Assembly: GCA_032191485.1 (NCBI GenBank)
Contig: JAVDOI010000004.1
Coordinates: forward strand, 21,131,943-21,195,942
Source: Leptoclinus maculatus
Taxonomy: Eukaryota > Chordata > Actinopteri > Perciformes > Stichaeidae
Direction of reading: 5' to 3'
DNA: 64,000 bases
The notes beneath the pieces were generated by a model that did not search any database, was not told the DNA's origin, and worked only from the letters and a program-made list of their open reading frames with translations. This document shows, one piece after another, positions 1-10,304 of the stretch (its first letter is position 1; the number at the start of each line of letters is the position of its first letter). The translations under genes and the position numbers were made by a program.

Positions 1-92
1 CAACCAGAGGAGTCGCCCCCTGATGGACACTAGAGAGAATGCAGCTTTAACACATGAAGCTTTGAAGAACTTTAAAGAACCGGAGGTTGCCT
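1..92 (+). repeat. interspersed repeat 'R1', copy 1 (cut by window edge)
   Basis: This is the 3' end of a roughly 0.5-kb family seen about twelve times here. It begins inside the family at caaccagaggagtcgccccc and runs to ccggaggttgc. Orientation '+' is defined as the direction ending in ccggaggttgc. I cannot assign a superfamily: no target duplication is obvious and no pol III A/B boxes were recognised. Confidence 0.85.
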
Positions 93-291
93 TCTGACGA
101 ACACAATGATTCCTACAATCAGGTGATTACACACTATAGAAAACATACTTAATATCATATTTAGATCCCACTAAATGCTACACACTGGCCATTTAACATA
201 AATTATTGATTATAGCAGCTTTATCTAGATCATATGTTGTTAGTGGAAATTCCTTAAAGCATAATGACAAAGTTAATTGATTTAGTTCACC

Positions 292-399
292 TTTATTGAC
301 TTTGCATAATAGTTGCTTTACATAAGAGTTTCACATTATCTGCACATTCTTTATGTACCTGAGATATTTGGCCAAATAAAACACTTCATGTGACTCTTT

Positions 400-430
<31 letters not shown>

Positions 431-1143
431 CTGTATATACAGTATATAGGCATTGCACATTTTTGGCAACTGCACTTACAAATGTGCAATCAGAAACACT
501 TTAAAAAGCAAACAAAGAGGAGAGACAGGATCAGTCATCCTGAAACCACACGATCTGCTCACACAGTATTTATGTTATATGTAGTACACAGAAATACTTC
601 AAAATAACCTGGAGGTCAGGGGAGAGTTTGCTCTCACGCTGACAGGAAACAGATCAAATAAGAGCTCGTCAGTGAGGCTGTTTGTGTAGGCAGCAGTAAT
701 AAAAAGAATGAAAAGGCGTCACCTCAATCACAAGGAGCACCATTATGTCCAGTCGTCTCCCAGCTGTGGGAAGAGAGGACTGAATACTGCTACACCGCGA
801 GGAACCGGAAAAAACACACGAGAAAACGTCAAACTACGTCAATAAATAAAACTGCACGTCACTTATAATCCTGTGTGTAAGTGCACTTTCACAGTTTCAC
901 AAATCAGATATTGTTAAGAAACAAAACACTAAAGAATAAAAATAACATAATTCAAGCGTTGTGTTGAGCTCTTTGGAGACCTAATGAAGGGTTTGTGTTA
1001 CAGGAAGTGGAGTCTGACTGGTGCAGCTTGGTGAGGCACAGGGTTGTTGCAGCATTTTGTTTCACGGCATTTCCCCTTTTTTGTGATACTCCCTTTTTCT
1101 TTAATTTGTAAAAAACATAGTGGAGAAAACTTGTCTTTGTGGA
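292..1143 (-). other. ube3a: probable ube3a 3' UTR with one candidate poly(A) signal
   Basis: The sequence after the TGA has no coding capacity. The only canonical minus-strand AATAAA I find before the window edge is at 297-292 (plus-strand tttatt). A TA-rich palindromic microsatellite lies at about 403-448. The true 3' end may be elsewhere; this is inference from the motif alone. Confidence 0.35.
402..448. repeat. (TA)n microsatellite
   Basis: Alternating TA with an adjoining self-complementary actgtatatacagt segment, in the ube3a 3' flank. Confidence 0.9.
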
Positions 1144-1264
1144 TCAAAGCATCCCGAAGCCTTTGGCGTACGTGATGGCCTTGAGGAGTCTCTCCCTCAG
1201 TTTGTCCTTGGAGGAGTATTCAGGCAGCAGCAGAGCGTTGAAGCAGGTGTGAGAGGTCGGCAGT
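1144..1264 (-). CDS. ube3a: ube3a terminal coding exon with catalytic Cys
   Basis: Acceptor CTTTCAG; 121 nt to the TGA at 1146-1144. It codes LPTSHTCFNALLLPEYSS and ends YAKGFGML. The thioester cysteine is the C of SHTCFN. The terminal residues are identical to the mammalian protein. Confidence 0.96.
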
Positions 1265-4200
1265 CTGAAAGGAGGAAATGAGAACCAATGAGAACCGAGT
1301 AGAGATGATCCACTAGTCCATCGGCAGAAACAATATTATGAAAACAAAGGAATCTATATATCCAACTTTATTACACATTTACAGCCTCTCCTCTCTGCTC
1401 TGTGTTCAGCCTGAAGTTCAGTCAAAGTTTCTCTGATTCTTTAGTTGTGAACAGAAGCTTGTTTTGTGAGGTCAGAGTGACCTTTGACCTCTAAAATCTT
1501 ATCAGCTCACAGTCCGTAGATAAGTGGACGTAGTCATGGCGACGTCTCTCGTTGGTTTGTGGACTGATGTTTTGAAGCCTTGAGTTCGGCGATTTTGCCG
1601 TCGCCATCTTGTTTTTTTTGCAACCAGTGAACAGGAAGTGACCATATCTGGACTGAGGAGGAGTGACGTAGAGACGCCGTATACGTCTCTGGTAGAGACC
1701 TGTCAATCACTGTGTAGCCCCGCCCTAAAGCATACCCTGCTTTATGGTCTGTTTGACTCTAAATGGACCATAATTTACTAAATGAACATCGTGCTGTCTT
1801 GAAGAAGACTTGAAACTAGAGATTGAGACCATAAACTCATGTTTACAATGTTTACTGTGGTAATAAATCAAGAGAGAAGTAGAGTCATTTTCTCATAGAC
1901 TTCTATACAACCAGAGGAGTCGCCCCCTGATGGACACTAGAGAGAATGCAGCTTTAACACATGAAGCTTTGAAGAACTTTAAAGAACAGTAGGTTGCTTC
2001 CTGGCTCAGCTGGACGTTTGTTCCAAATGTAAAGAAATTCTCTCCAGGTGTTCCTGAGAATTCTCCTTCACAAAGAACAGACCGGAGCTTATAATCTCTC
2101 CGTCCTCGTCTGTCGCTGGTTGTAGAACGAGTTCTTTATCTGATAATCTGTCTGAAGTACCTGTCTGTGTCGGAGCCGTTCTTGGCGATGATCATTTTTA
2201 GTTTGCCGAGCCCTCCGACGGGCGCTCTGTCTGTGCCGGTGGTGAACTGAAGAAACAACCTCTTCTGCTCTTCTCCAAACGAGTGAATCGTTTCCCAGAA
2301 ATCTCTGTGAGCAGGAAATAAAAAATAAAAAAACAATGTTAATTAAATAAAATCAGTGTGTCCTACTACTACTACTAATAATAATAATACTAGAGATGTA
2401 CCATTCACACGACCACAGAACGTTAGCTTAGTTAACGTTAGCTCAATCAACGTCGGCTCAGTCAGCGATAGCGCAGTTAACGTTAGCTCAGTTAACGCTC
2501 AGTAACATGCAGTGTGTGAGAGGACAAAAGAGACTCACCTGATGATCTGACTATCTTTGCTGTAACCTCCATCGTATTCTGTCGTCTTTTCAAGAGCTTC
2601 AAAGTCAAGTTTCTGTGAAAGAGATTCCTCCGTTAATCCTAAATCACACATCTACAATAAAGAAACGTTTAAATGAAGCTGTGTTTCCTCACCCTGCTGC
2701 CACAGATCAGCATCTCTACTTCCTCCGGTCTGAACAAATACTTCAGAGGAGACTCTTTGGTGACCATCAGGAAACCTTTCTTAAAGGCTTTGAACTGTCT
2801 CTCCACGCTCTTGTTCAGGATGTAGTCGGCATACATGTCCACAAACTCCTGTGATTCAAAGAGGTCAAAAGGTCAAGAGGTCAAAAGGTCATTAGCTCAG
2901 TTAACATTAGCTCAGTTATCGTTAACATTCGCTCAGTTAACGTTATCTCAGTTAATGTTAGCTCGGCTATTAGAGGACAGAAAGACAGGAGGAATGACTG
3001 ATACTGATGGATGTCTGTGTTCTTCATTCTTTATAAACTTCACTCAGAAATATTATTTATTTCATTGACATGTTAGATTTGTTTCCAGTGAAATATTAAT
3101 GATTTTATAAAGTGACTGTTGTTGCTCTAGAAACATTTATTTATTTTTTTATATATAAATAGATTCTAATCCTGTTCTATAATATAATATAATATAATAT
3201 AATATAATATAATATAATACAACATAAGATACTATGATATAAAATAAATAATATAATATAAAAAGCAATTATTTAGTATTGAAAACAAACCTATAAGCCG
3301 TATTGATAAAATCCTAACGATACCATCTACCAACATGTTAAATGAACATTATCACATGACTACCAGTGTTGTGGTCTCACCTGTCTGTTGTCCTCTGTGA
3401 CGGGGATCTGGTCTCCCTGGTCCTTCAGGTCGTACAGGATGGGGTTTCCAAACAGGTCTGTGTGTGAGATCTGGTACGTGAGCATCATGTCTTGCTCCAC
3501 GTTGCTGCCATATTCCAGCAACTTCTTCAGACTCTGGTAGAGACTCTGCAAGAAGAAAATAAGTGTGAGGAAACACGTTGACATGTTAGCTTAGCTTAGC
3601 ATAGCATGTGGACCGGAAACAGCTAGCCTGGTTCTGTCCAGAAGTAACAAAATACACCTTCCATCCTCTCTAAAGCTCAGTGACATGTAATGTCTCGTTT
3701 ATTTAATGCACACATAAAATAAATGAGAGAAAACAACAAGTTTAATGGCAGATTTGGGCTACCATTGTCTGACTTAAGCTTGGTTTATAATGACGTAATC
3801 CTCAAGTGATTGCAGCGTTTGGTCGTGCACCTCTGAATTTCTCTAACTTGTCACGCGATCAAAGCTTTTTAGATGTGACTGTCACAAATATTAACTGATA
3901 AAAACACTATTTACTAAAAAGAACAATTCATTTTTAGATACTTTAGAAACAGGACATGTTAAAAATCTACATGCGAGTAAATATGTATCAGCCAAATCAA
4001 ATATTATGTTTTAAATAATAAAACAGGATATTCAACCTTTGTTTCTTTATTATACATTTAATACTTGACTTGTTTCTTTACAGGTTTGTATAAAGGTAAT
4101 AAAGTAGTTTATGAATATGAGATATGAGTTTATAGATATTTATAATCCCTCCTCTCTATAGTGGAGGTTGGTTTATGGCTTTTTGTTGGTTACACTCGTC

Positions 4201-7200
4201 TTTATTCTTTACACTTTATTTTGTTTGTTCGTCCTCTGGTGGTTCAGAGAATAAAGTAACAAACATCATGTTGAGGATAAAAGTCTTAGTTTGTGCTCAG
4301 AGCTCCATCTGTTGAGGCTACGCTGCTAAACGTGAGGATAAACGAACACAAAACCATGTGTTATGATGATTAACAGCAATGTCGTAGTGACGCCATGATG
4401 AATGTTTGGTCCTACGGGTGATTGAAAAAAGTACTTTCAATAACTAACCAGGATGGGAGGTTAATCAAAATTGCGGATTTTAAACTGGTAAACACGTAGT
4501 AAACATAATGTTACGTTGTGTTTCAGTCTTTCATGCTGCTCTTCTTCCTGTGAGCTACTTGATTGGCCACCTCTGGTTGCTGCATTCTCTCTAGTGTCCA
4601 TCAGGGGGCGACTCCTCGTTGTATAGAGGTCTATGAGAAAATGACTCTACTTCTCTCTTGATTTATTACCTCAGTAAACATTGTAAACATGAGTTTATGG
4701 TCTCAATCTCTAGTTTCAAGTCTTCTTCAATACAGTACGATGTTCATTTAGTAAATTATGGTCCATTTAGAGTCAAACAGACCATAAAGCAGGGTATGCT
4801 TTAGGGCGGGGCTACACAGTGATTGACAGGTCTCTACCAGAGACCTGTCAATCACTGTGTAAATGTACCGCGACCCCTAACACGATAAGATACATGAAAG
4901 TGATGTAGATCTTCTCATCTAACTCTCGACAAGAAAGCTAATCGGAATGTTTCCCAAAGTGCTACAGTTTGTTACATGTAACTAAGTAAACCCTATAGTA
5001 AAAAAACAGAATAATAATAATAATAATATGTCAGACATACAGAACAGTCTTTCACTGCATATGTTAACTTTGGAGAAAGTTACTGTACTGGATGGGAGTC
5101 TGACAGGTCCAAGTAGGTCCCCTTCTTGCCCATGAGTTTCCTGTAGACCACCATGGGGAAATGAACGTCCAGGATGCAGTTGTTGTAGATGGCGAGCCCC
5201 AGAACGAGTCCAACTAGAGTGTACTGGGCCTCGTTCTCCAGAGAGGACGAGTTAAACCAGAACAGTTTGGTGTCGTCGTCGTAGCTGAACATTCCTGTTC
5301 AGGAAGTCAAAACAGAGAGAAAATACATGAAGGAATAGAAACCAAAAGGTATCAATCTTCTCATCTAACTATTGGCAATAAAGCAAAGAAGAGCATTTCC
5401 TTAAATGTTGAGCTATTCTGTAAACTTGTGATTTCTGGTCTCACCTATGTCGGGATTGAAGATTTCCTCCAGGACCAACTGGAAGAATTCCTTTGACACC
5501 CCGCCCTCGTCTACACCTTGTTCCCCCTCGAACTCCACAAACAGCTGCTTCTTCAGGTCGGACGGGTTCTCCATGGAGATCATCTCCAGCTGCAACACAA
5601 GAGGGTTGAATTCATGGAGAAAACACAACAGGGCGGAGCCTAAACATGTCACAACATGCAACTGTAACATTAATGTGTTCACACAAAATAAGAAGCAGAT
5701 TGATCGTTTGACACGTCGGCTGGTTTACTAGTGGTATGAAGCCAAAATAAACAGATTTTGCTGTTATTTAATTGCAATAAACGGATAAAAAGGATGCTGA
5801 AATAACTACATAATGATGCCAATTTGTAAAAAGTCTGAATTCATACTTTGTCAGGTTTGTGAAAAAGACGACAAGCAAACTACTTTTAAAATGCTTGTTT
5901 TTTTAATGGAGTTTGGGTCGATTGTTGCTAGGCTATGCTAACATTGTAACTGCTCCATCAATGCCTCAACATAACGTCAAATAGGCGTAAATACGTCAGG
6001 GACGTTATTGTTCAAACCATAGAGTGTCTGTGGTTTAAACCAAAGACACTCTGACACTCATAGACACTCTATGGTTTAAACCAAAGACACTCCGACACTC
6101 ATAGACACTCTATGGTTTAAACCAAAGACACTCTATGACACTCACAGACACTCTATGGTTTAAACCACAGACACTCTATGACACTCATAGACACTCTATG
6201 GTTTAAACCAAAGACACTCTATGACACTCATAGACACTCTATGGTTTAAACCACAGACACTCTATGACACTCAGACACTCTATGGTTTAAACCACAGACA
6301 CTCTATGACACTCATAGACACTCTATGGTTTAAACCAAAGACACTCTATGACACTCATAGACACTCTATGGTTTAAACCACAGACACTCTATGGTTTAAA
6401 CCACAGACACTCCATGGTTTAAACCACAGACACTCTATGACACTCACAGACACTCCATGACATTCACAGACACTCTATGGTTTAAACCACAGACACTCTA
6501 TGAGCACACCGTCAGACATGTCGCTGTGACTCACTCTGACGAGGGCGTCGTCGATGATGTGATCCCGGCGGACCTTGAGCTTGAGATAGGGGTTGGGCTG
6601 CTGGCCCTGGACCATGCTGTAGAGGGCCGTGAGGCGCCGCTCGCTGTACATCCTGATCCGGTTGTCGTAGTACAGCCCTTGGCTCTTGGTGATGATGCTG
6701 AGGATGAAGGGGCAGCTCTGGAAGGAGAACTTGGTTTCGGCATTGACCTTGAAGAAGGTGAAGTCCTTGTCCATCTCCACCACGTCGTTCAGTGACTCGT
6801 TCACAAAGTCCTCGTAGGGGAGGAGGGGTCTGATACTGTCCACGGGTCGGACTCCCAGTTCCTTCTCCAGCGGATCGACCGGTGGACCTTTGTTGTAGAG
6901 CCGCTCCTCGCCCAGCAGCTCGTGCAGGGTGAGCTCGTCGGACTCGGAGTCTTCCTCCTCCTCTTCGTTGTGCTCCACGTCCACGTCGCCACCCAGGATA
7001 CTCGCGTAGAAGGCGACCTTCAAACACTGCGTCGCGGCCACCACAGTAGCGTCGTCGTTCACCAAAGTCTCGCCGTCGTACTCGTTGCTGACGACCGTGA
7101 ACGTGATGAGCTGCTGGAAGGTCTCCGTCATGCGGCGGATGTGCGCGAGTCCGTACCGGGACCACAGCTTCGACAGCCTGGCGAGCGCGGCCACCGGCAG

Positions 7201-8322
7201 CTTGCTCATGGCCTTGCAGAACTGCGGCAGAGCCGTTTCCAGGTACTCGGGGCTGTGGAGATTACTGTTCTCCAACACGATGATGAAGATGTTCAGGTAG
7301 TCTGGGTTCGTCTCGTACACGTCGAGATATTCCAGGTCGAGCTCCATGTTGGGAGTAAGGTAAACGAGTGCGTTCACCAAAGCGGCCTCCACCTGGTCGA
7401 GGCTCAGAAGTCGGTCGTAGACCCTCCTCACGGCGTCGATGTCCACCGTCACCTCACAAGGGTCCAGCATCTCATCGAGACCCTCGTCCGGTAGGGAAGC
7501 GCCCGTCGTTTCTGAGCTTTGCTTCTCCTGCTCGTCATCTGTCGGTTCACAAGAGTCCGGGTTTTCAGCATCGACGGGTTCGTCCTTCCTGAAACTCTTC
7601 GTCAAGGCGTCCGAATTGGAGAAAATCCTGCCGATGATGCGGATGAGTGCGGAGTAGTCGCCCCGCTCCTCGCAGAAACTCAGGATCATACAGACCGTGT
7701 TCTCCGTGAGGTAATGAACATCTGGACCAAAACAGGGGAAAAAATCGAATTAACCCGGTGAACTTCACTCAAAGCTCAAAGCCAGCGTCCGTGAGAGTCA
7801 GCGTTACCTGAGAAGTCCTCCTTGGTGGGACAGAGGTCCGTCTCGCTCATCTCACCGTCCGGAGCGTCTTTCTCGGAGGGGTGAGGATTACAGAGTTTGG
7901 CGTTGATCTTAAACAGCTCGAGCGCTTTGGCCGCCGCTGAATTTTTATCCAGAGGTCGAAAGTCACGACACGACGCGCAAAACTCATTCGTGCAGTCGCC
8001 ATTTCCACAGCCGTCGGTTAACTGACGGAAGTAGCGCTCGATTAGATGCTTTGCAGTCGCTCTGTTCCTGCAGAGCAAGACGTTAAAACAGGAAATGAGA
8101 CTCAAACTCATCTGTGTTAGAAAAAATAAGCATCAACATATTCTTGCAATGCAAATAATAATAATAATAAAAAAAAATGTCTTTCCTGTTTGAACATCTG
8201 AGATAAAAAACATCAAAGGGTGCAACGCTTCAGATGGAAATATGAGTAGAACTCACCACATGTTAGTTAGTTTAGCTTCTAGTTTAACTAGTTGAGTGCA
8301 GGTTAAATAGAGAGACTTACAT
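1144..8322 (-). CDS. ube3a: UBE3A/E6AP HECT-type E3 ubiquitin ligase (whole coding span)
   Basis: E6AP takes ubiquitin from an E2 onto an active-site cysteine and transfers it to substrate lysines, in nucleus, cytosol and at proteasomes. Coding segments in transcript order are 8322-8321 (AT of the start codon), 8067-7808, 7721-6535, 5589-5445, 5294-5089, 3545-3381, 2848-2693, 2612-2539, 2304-2161 and 1264-1144. Every junction is GT-AG and the phases sum to 2460 nt, giving 819 aa plus TGA (human isoform 1 is 852 aa). The N-terminal AZUL zinc finger keeps Cys21, Cys26, Cys31 and Cys60. The HECT domain fills roughly the last 335 residues, with the catalytic cysteine at about 787 in the motif SHTCFN and the conserved C-terminus GFGML. 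The middle acidic region (about 85-150) is shorter and diverged from mammals. No disruption is seen. The start is chosen by match to the mammalian isoform 1 Met; the frame stays open upstream, so longer isoforms are possible. Confidence 0.95.
1497..1998 (+). repeat. interspersed repeat R1, copy 2 (near full length)
   Basis: It runs from cagtccgtagataagtgg to aacagtaggttgc, in the ube3a intron before the last coding exon. It holds the family landmarks ggaagtgaccatatctgg, gacctgtcaatcactgtg and gagtcgccccctgatgg. Confidence 0.9.
2161..2304 (-). CDS. ube3a: ube3a exon: HECT hinge and C-lobe start
   Basis: 144 nt, acceptor GCTCACAG, donor GTACTT. It codes DFWETIHSFGEEQKRLFLQF, then GTDRAPVGGLGKLKM and IIAKNGSDTDR. 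Ends in phase 2. Confidence 0.95.
2539..2612 (-). CDS. ube3a: ube3a exon: HECT domain
   Basis: 74 nt, acceptor CTTTCACAG, donor GTGAGT. It codes KLDFEALEKTTEYDGGYS followed by KDSQIIR; the last Arg codon is split in phase 2. It corresponds to mammalian NLDFQALEETTEYDGGYT. Confidence 0.93.
2693..2848 (-). CDS. ube3a: ube3a exon: HECT domain
   Basis: 156 nt (52 codons), acceptor AATCACAG, donor GTGAGG. It codes EFVDMYADYILNKSVERQF and SPLKYLFRPEEVEMLICGSR, matching the mammalian segment except for conservative changes. Confidence 0.94.
3177..3260. repeat. (TAATA)n simple repeat
   Basis: Tandem aatat units, degenerate toward the right, in a ube3a intron. Confidence 0.85.
3381..3545 (-). CDS. 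ube3a: ube3a exon: HECT domain
   Basis: 165 nt (55 codons), acceptor CTTCTTGCAG, donor GTGAGA, phase 0 at both ends. It codes SLYQSLKKLLEYGSNVE and QISHTDLFGNPILYDLK. The mammalian counterpart begins VLYQSLKDLLEYEGN. Confidence 0.94.
3890..4180 (+). repeat. AT-rich dispersed repeat 'R2', copy 1
   Basis: Shares long near-identical stretches (for example gaatatgagatatgagttta and atacttgacttgtttct) with 30020-30290, and in inverted orientation with about 42270-42440. Located in a ube3a intron. Class unknown. Confidence 0.75.
4577..4862 (-). repeat. interspersed repeat R1, copy 3 (partial)
   Basis: Inverted copy starting gctgcattctctctagtg and ending after cctgtcaatcactgtgt, in a ube3a intron. 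The part beyond the gtagagacg segment is missing. Confidence 0.88.
5089..5294 (-). CDS. ube3a: ube3a exon: HECT N-lobe, E2-binding region
   Basis: 206 nt, acceptor CTGAACAG, donor GTACAG. It codes GMFSYDDDTKLFWFN, LGLAIYNNCILDVHFP and KLMGKKGTYLDLSDSHP, nearly identical to mammalian UBE3A. Confidence 0.95.
5445..5589 (-). CDS. ube3a: ube3a exon: HECT N-lobe start
   Basis: 145 nt, acceptor GTTGCAG, donor GTGAGA. It codes LEMISMENPSDLKKQ through EEIFNPDIG, including FEGEQGVDEGGVSKEF, a hallmark of HECT ligases. It ends in phase 1. Confidence 0.95.
5713..6020 (+). repeat. dispersed repeat, related to the centre of the 27.4-29.0 kb element
   Basis: Diverged but collinear with 28143-28400. Shared landmarks are cgtcggctg, gcaataaacg, ctacataatgatgcc, gctaggctatgctaacat and gctccatcaa. 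Located in the ube3a intron beside the palindromic minisatellite. Confidence 0.7.
6017..6502. repeat. palindromic minisatellite (41-43 bp unit, GGTTTAAACC core)
   Basis: Twelve GGTTTAAACC cores at spacings of 41, 43 or 23 bp, each flanked by gacactctatg and caaagacactc. Because core and flanks are self-complementary, each unit can fold as a hairpin. It ends about 33 bp from the ube3a large-exon donor. Confidence 0.95.
6535..7721 (-). CDS. ube3a: ube3a large central exon
   Basis: This 1187-nt exon codes residues 88-483. After a diverged acidic stretch it has conserved segments such as VDIDAVRRVYDRLL, NLHSPEYLE, FCKAMSKLP and MYSERRLTALYSMVQGQQ, and it ends in RRDHIIDDALVR at the start of the HECT domain. 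The donor is GTGAGT. A palindromic minisatellite begins about 34 bp into the following intron. Confidence 0.96.
7808..8067 (-). CDS. ube3a: ube3a exon: AZUL zinc-finger domain
   Basis: Residues 1-87. The acceptor is CTCTGCAG at 8070-8068 and the donor GTAACG follows 7808. It codes AKHLIERYF, GCGNGDCTNEFCASC and KINAKLCNPHPS, the Zn-binding AZUL module that docks UBE3A to the proteasome subunit PSMD4/Rpn10 in mammals. All four zinc cysteines are present. It ends in phase 1 (split Asp). Confidence 0.95.
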
Positions 8323-8367
8323 TCGGCTGGATTCAGGAACACTCCTGCAGACCCGATGGACAGTCCT
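8321..8367 (-). CDS. ube3a: ube3a small upstream exon carrying the AT of the start codon
   Basis: This 47-nt exon has acceptor TTCTTTCAG and donor GTAAGT. Joined to the next exon it reads P-E-S-S-R-M-N-R-A, matching the mammalian I-E-A-S-R-M-K-R-A. The initiator ATG is therefore AT at the end of this exon plus G at 8067. All 15 upstream codons in the exon are open in frame, so it could also code part of an N-terminal extension like mammalian isoforms 2 and 3. Only the last two bases are coding in the isoform 1-like reading. Confidence 0.75.
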
Positions 8368-8589
8368 CTGAAAGAAGAGTTCAGTAATAATAATGAATTT
8401 AACCATAAATATACAGCCTGTAATAAAAGGAGGCGGACGCTTTTTAATCCATTTGTCAACTGAGAAATATTTAGACACATTTTTTGCCCAATCTTCATGA
8501 CCAGCATGTATCTGGTGGCTCTGTATATATTTATTATTAAATACGTTGAAGCATCACAGCAGCAGGAACGAATGTCTCCCAATTCAGAA

Positions 8590-9110
8590 TGGTCATATTT
8601 AGGAGTAATGTAACGGATCTCCCCTCATGGTTCTTCTCATGTGAACCTCAGATCAATGATGGGTTATGAACACATGCTGGAATTAGCCAGCTAGCTAACG
8701 AACCAGCTGTCCAATAGTTAGCTAGCTAGCTTGCTAATTCCACTGAATTCTACACTGTTTACAGACATTTAGCCAAACAAAGTGTTCACTCTCCTGTTGA
8801 TGTCAGTGTTATTTTCTTTCGCTGGGACACAAGTGTGATGATGAAGCATTAAGTTGTTATATTCTACTTGTTTACTCTTCATGCTCAGTGAGTCCGCAAC
8901 TTGCCGTAAGTCGGTTTAGTTTACGGGGAAGTTAGCCGGCTAGAACAGCTGCAATGGTAACAGTACACATAAAGATGGCCGCCGCTCTGACCATTCTGCT
9001 GTGTTGATTTCAATGGGAATGTCCCTTCTACTCCTACTTTAATTATATGGTGTAACCTAAGCTAAGCTACAGCTAGCCAGCTAGCTTAACAGCAACCGGT
9101 ATCTTTAATA
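8590..9110. repeat. probable repeat with inverted internal arms
   Basis: agaatggtc near 8587 is mirrored by gaccattct near 8988. Between them ggaattagccagctagctaac is mirrored by gttagctagctagcttgctaattcc. It looks like a decayed inverted-repeat transposon; assignment is tentative. Confidence 0.4.
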
Positions 9111-9144
9111 CCAAGGATTGTTTTAAAGTTATACACACATACTG

Positions 9145-9574
9145 TTTATAAGAAGAGGACGTAGTCGTCATGACGTCTCTCAAGTTTGGCGATTTCCCCG
9201 TCGCCATTTTGGATTACGGCTGTCGCCATGTTGTTTTTTAGCAACCAGTGAACAGGAAGTGACGTAGAGACACCGTATACGTCTCTGGTAGAGACCTGTC
9301 AATCACTGTGTAGTCCTGCCCTAAAGCATACCCTGCTTTATGGTCTGTTTGACTCTAAATGGACCATAATTTACTAAATGAACATCATGCTGTATTGAAG
9401 AAGACTTGAAACTAAAGATTGAGACCATAAACTCATGTTTACAATGTTTAGTGAGGTAATGAATCAAGAGAGAAGTAGAGTCATTTTCTCATAGACTTCT
9501 ATACAACCAGAGGAGTCGCCCCCTGATGGACACTAGAGAGAATGCAGCTTTAACACATGAAGCTTTGAGGTTGT
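9145..9574 (+). repeat. interspersed repeat R1, copy 4
   Basis: From ataagaagaggacgtagtcg to cacatgaagctttgagg; a stretch near the ggaagtgac motif is deleted. It sits in the 5' intron of ube3a. Confidence 0.88.
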
Positions 9575-9899
9575 TTCTTGGTTACATTTTGTACCTTTAA
9601 ATGGAGAGAAAGTAGTTTTTCTTCATGACTTCTCCAACACTGTATAATTAAAAACACAATAAATAAATATCTTATTTATATGAATTAAACCTCGTTATAT
9701 TATATTAGTTATTAGACTGTGACTCACTGTCACACTGTTTCTCTTTTGAGCAACTTTAATATAAAATGAATAAAACAAACAACGTTGAATACAGTTTACC
9801 GACCTGTGATTTGATGAACCGGGATATTGTGGTCCTGTCTGTCTCTCTGTCTGTCTGTGTGTCTCTCTCTCTCTGTCTCTCTGTCTCTCTGTCTGTCAG

Positions 9900-10150
9900 T
9901 GACACTGCAAAAATAACGTCCGGTTCTGCACGAGCCGCGTTCAGCCTCTCGAGTCCGCGTGGATCCGGATTCAAACTGACGTCACGTGCTCACCGACACG
10001 AGACGAGTCTCGTGAGGACCGACGGGAAGAAGTCTGTGTTTTTAGTGTTTTAAGTGTTTATTAAGTCACAGAACTGATCCTCTGCTACCATCTTGTAAAC
10101 AAGAGCGACATGTATCCCGGCATGCACAGCGCGAGGCTGTCAAACACCAA
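9900..10150 (-). promoter_or_regulatory. ube3a: candidate ube3a promoter and noncoding first exon
   Basis: A CpG-richer island in AT-rich surroundings. It carries a perfect CRE (TGACGTCA, 9977-9984) overlapping an E-box-like CACGTG, a minus-strand YY1-type CAAGATGG at 10095-10088, and a CCCGGCATGC motif near 10107. On the minus strand a good donor (GTGAGC, 9993-9988) would end an untranslated exon at 9994, with the 47-nt exon at 8367 next. Position and motifs suit a TATA-less housekeeping promoter; transcription is inferred. Confidence 0.45.
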
Positions 10151-10206
10151 GCCACCGCCCCCCCCTCCTCCTCCTCTTCAGAAACACACACGAGATCAAT
10201 AATAAA

Positions 10207-10304
10207 TAAATATATTTATATTTATATTTATATTTATATTTATATTTATATTTATATTTATATTTATATTTATATTTATATTTATATTTATATTTATATT
10301 TATA
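10207..10304. repeat. (ATTTAT)n simple repeat
   Basis: About sixteen tandem 6-bp units, upstream of the candidate ube3a promoter. Confidence 0.93.

Noticed and set aside
6457..7761. Plus-strand and alternate-frame ORFs of 70-217 aa over the large ube3a exon
   Set aside because: Shadows of the GC-rich 404-codon ube3a frame on the minus strand, which has clear family homology.
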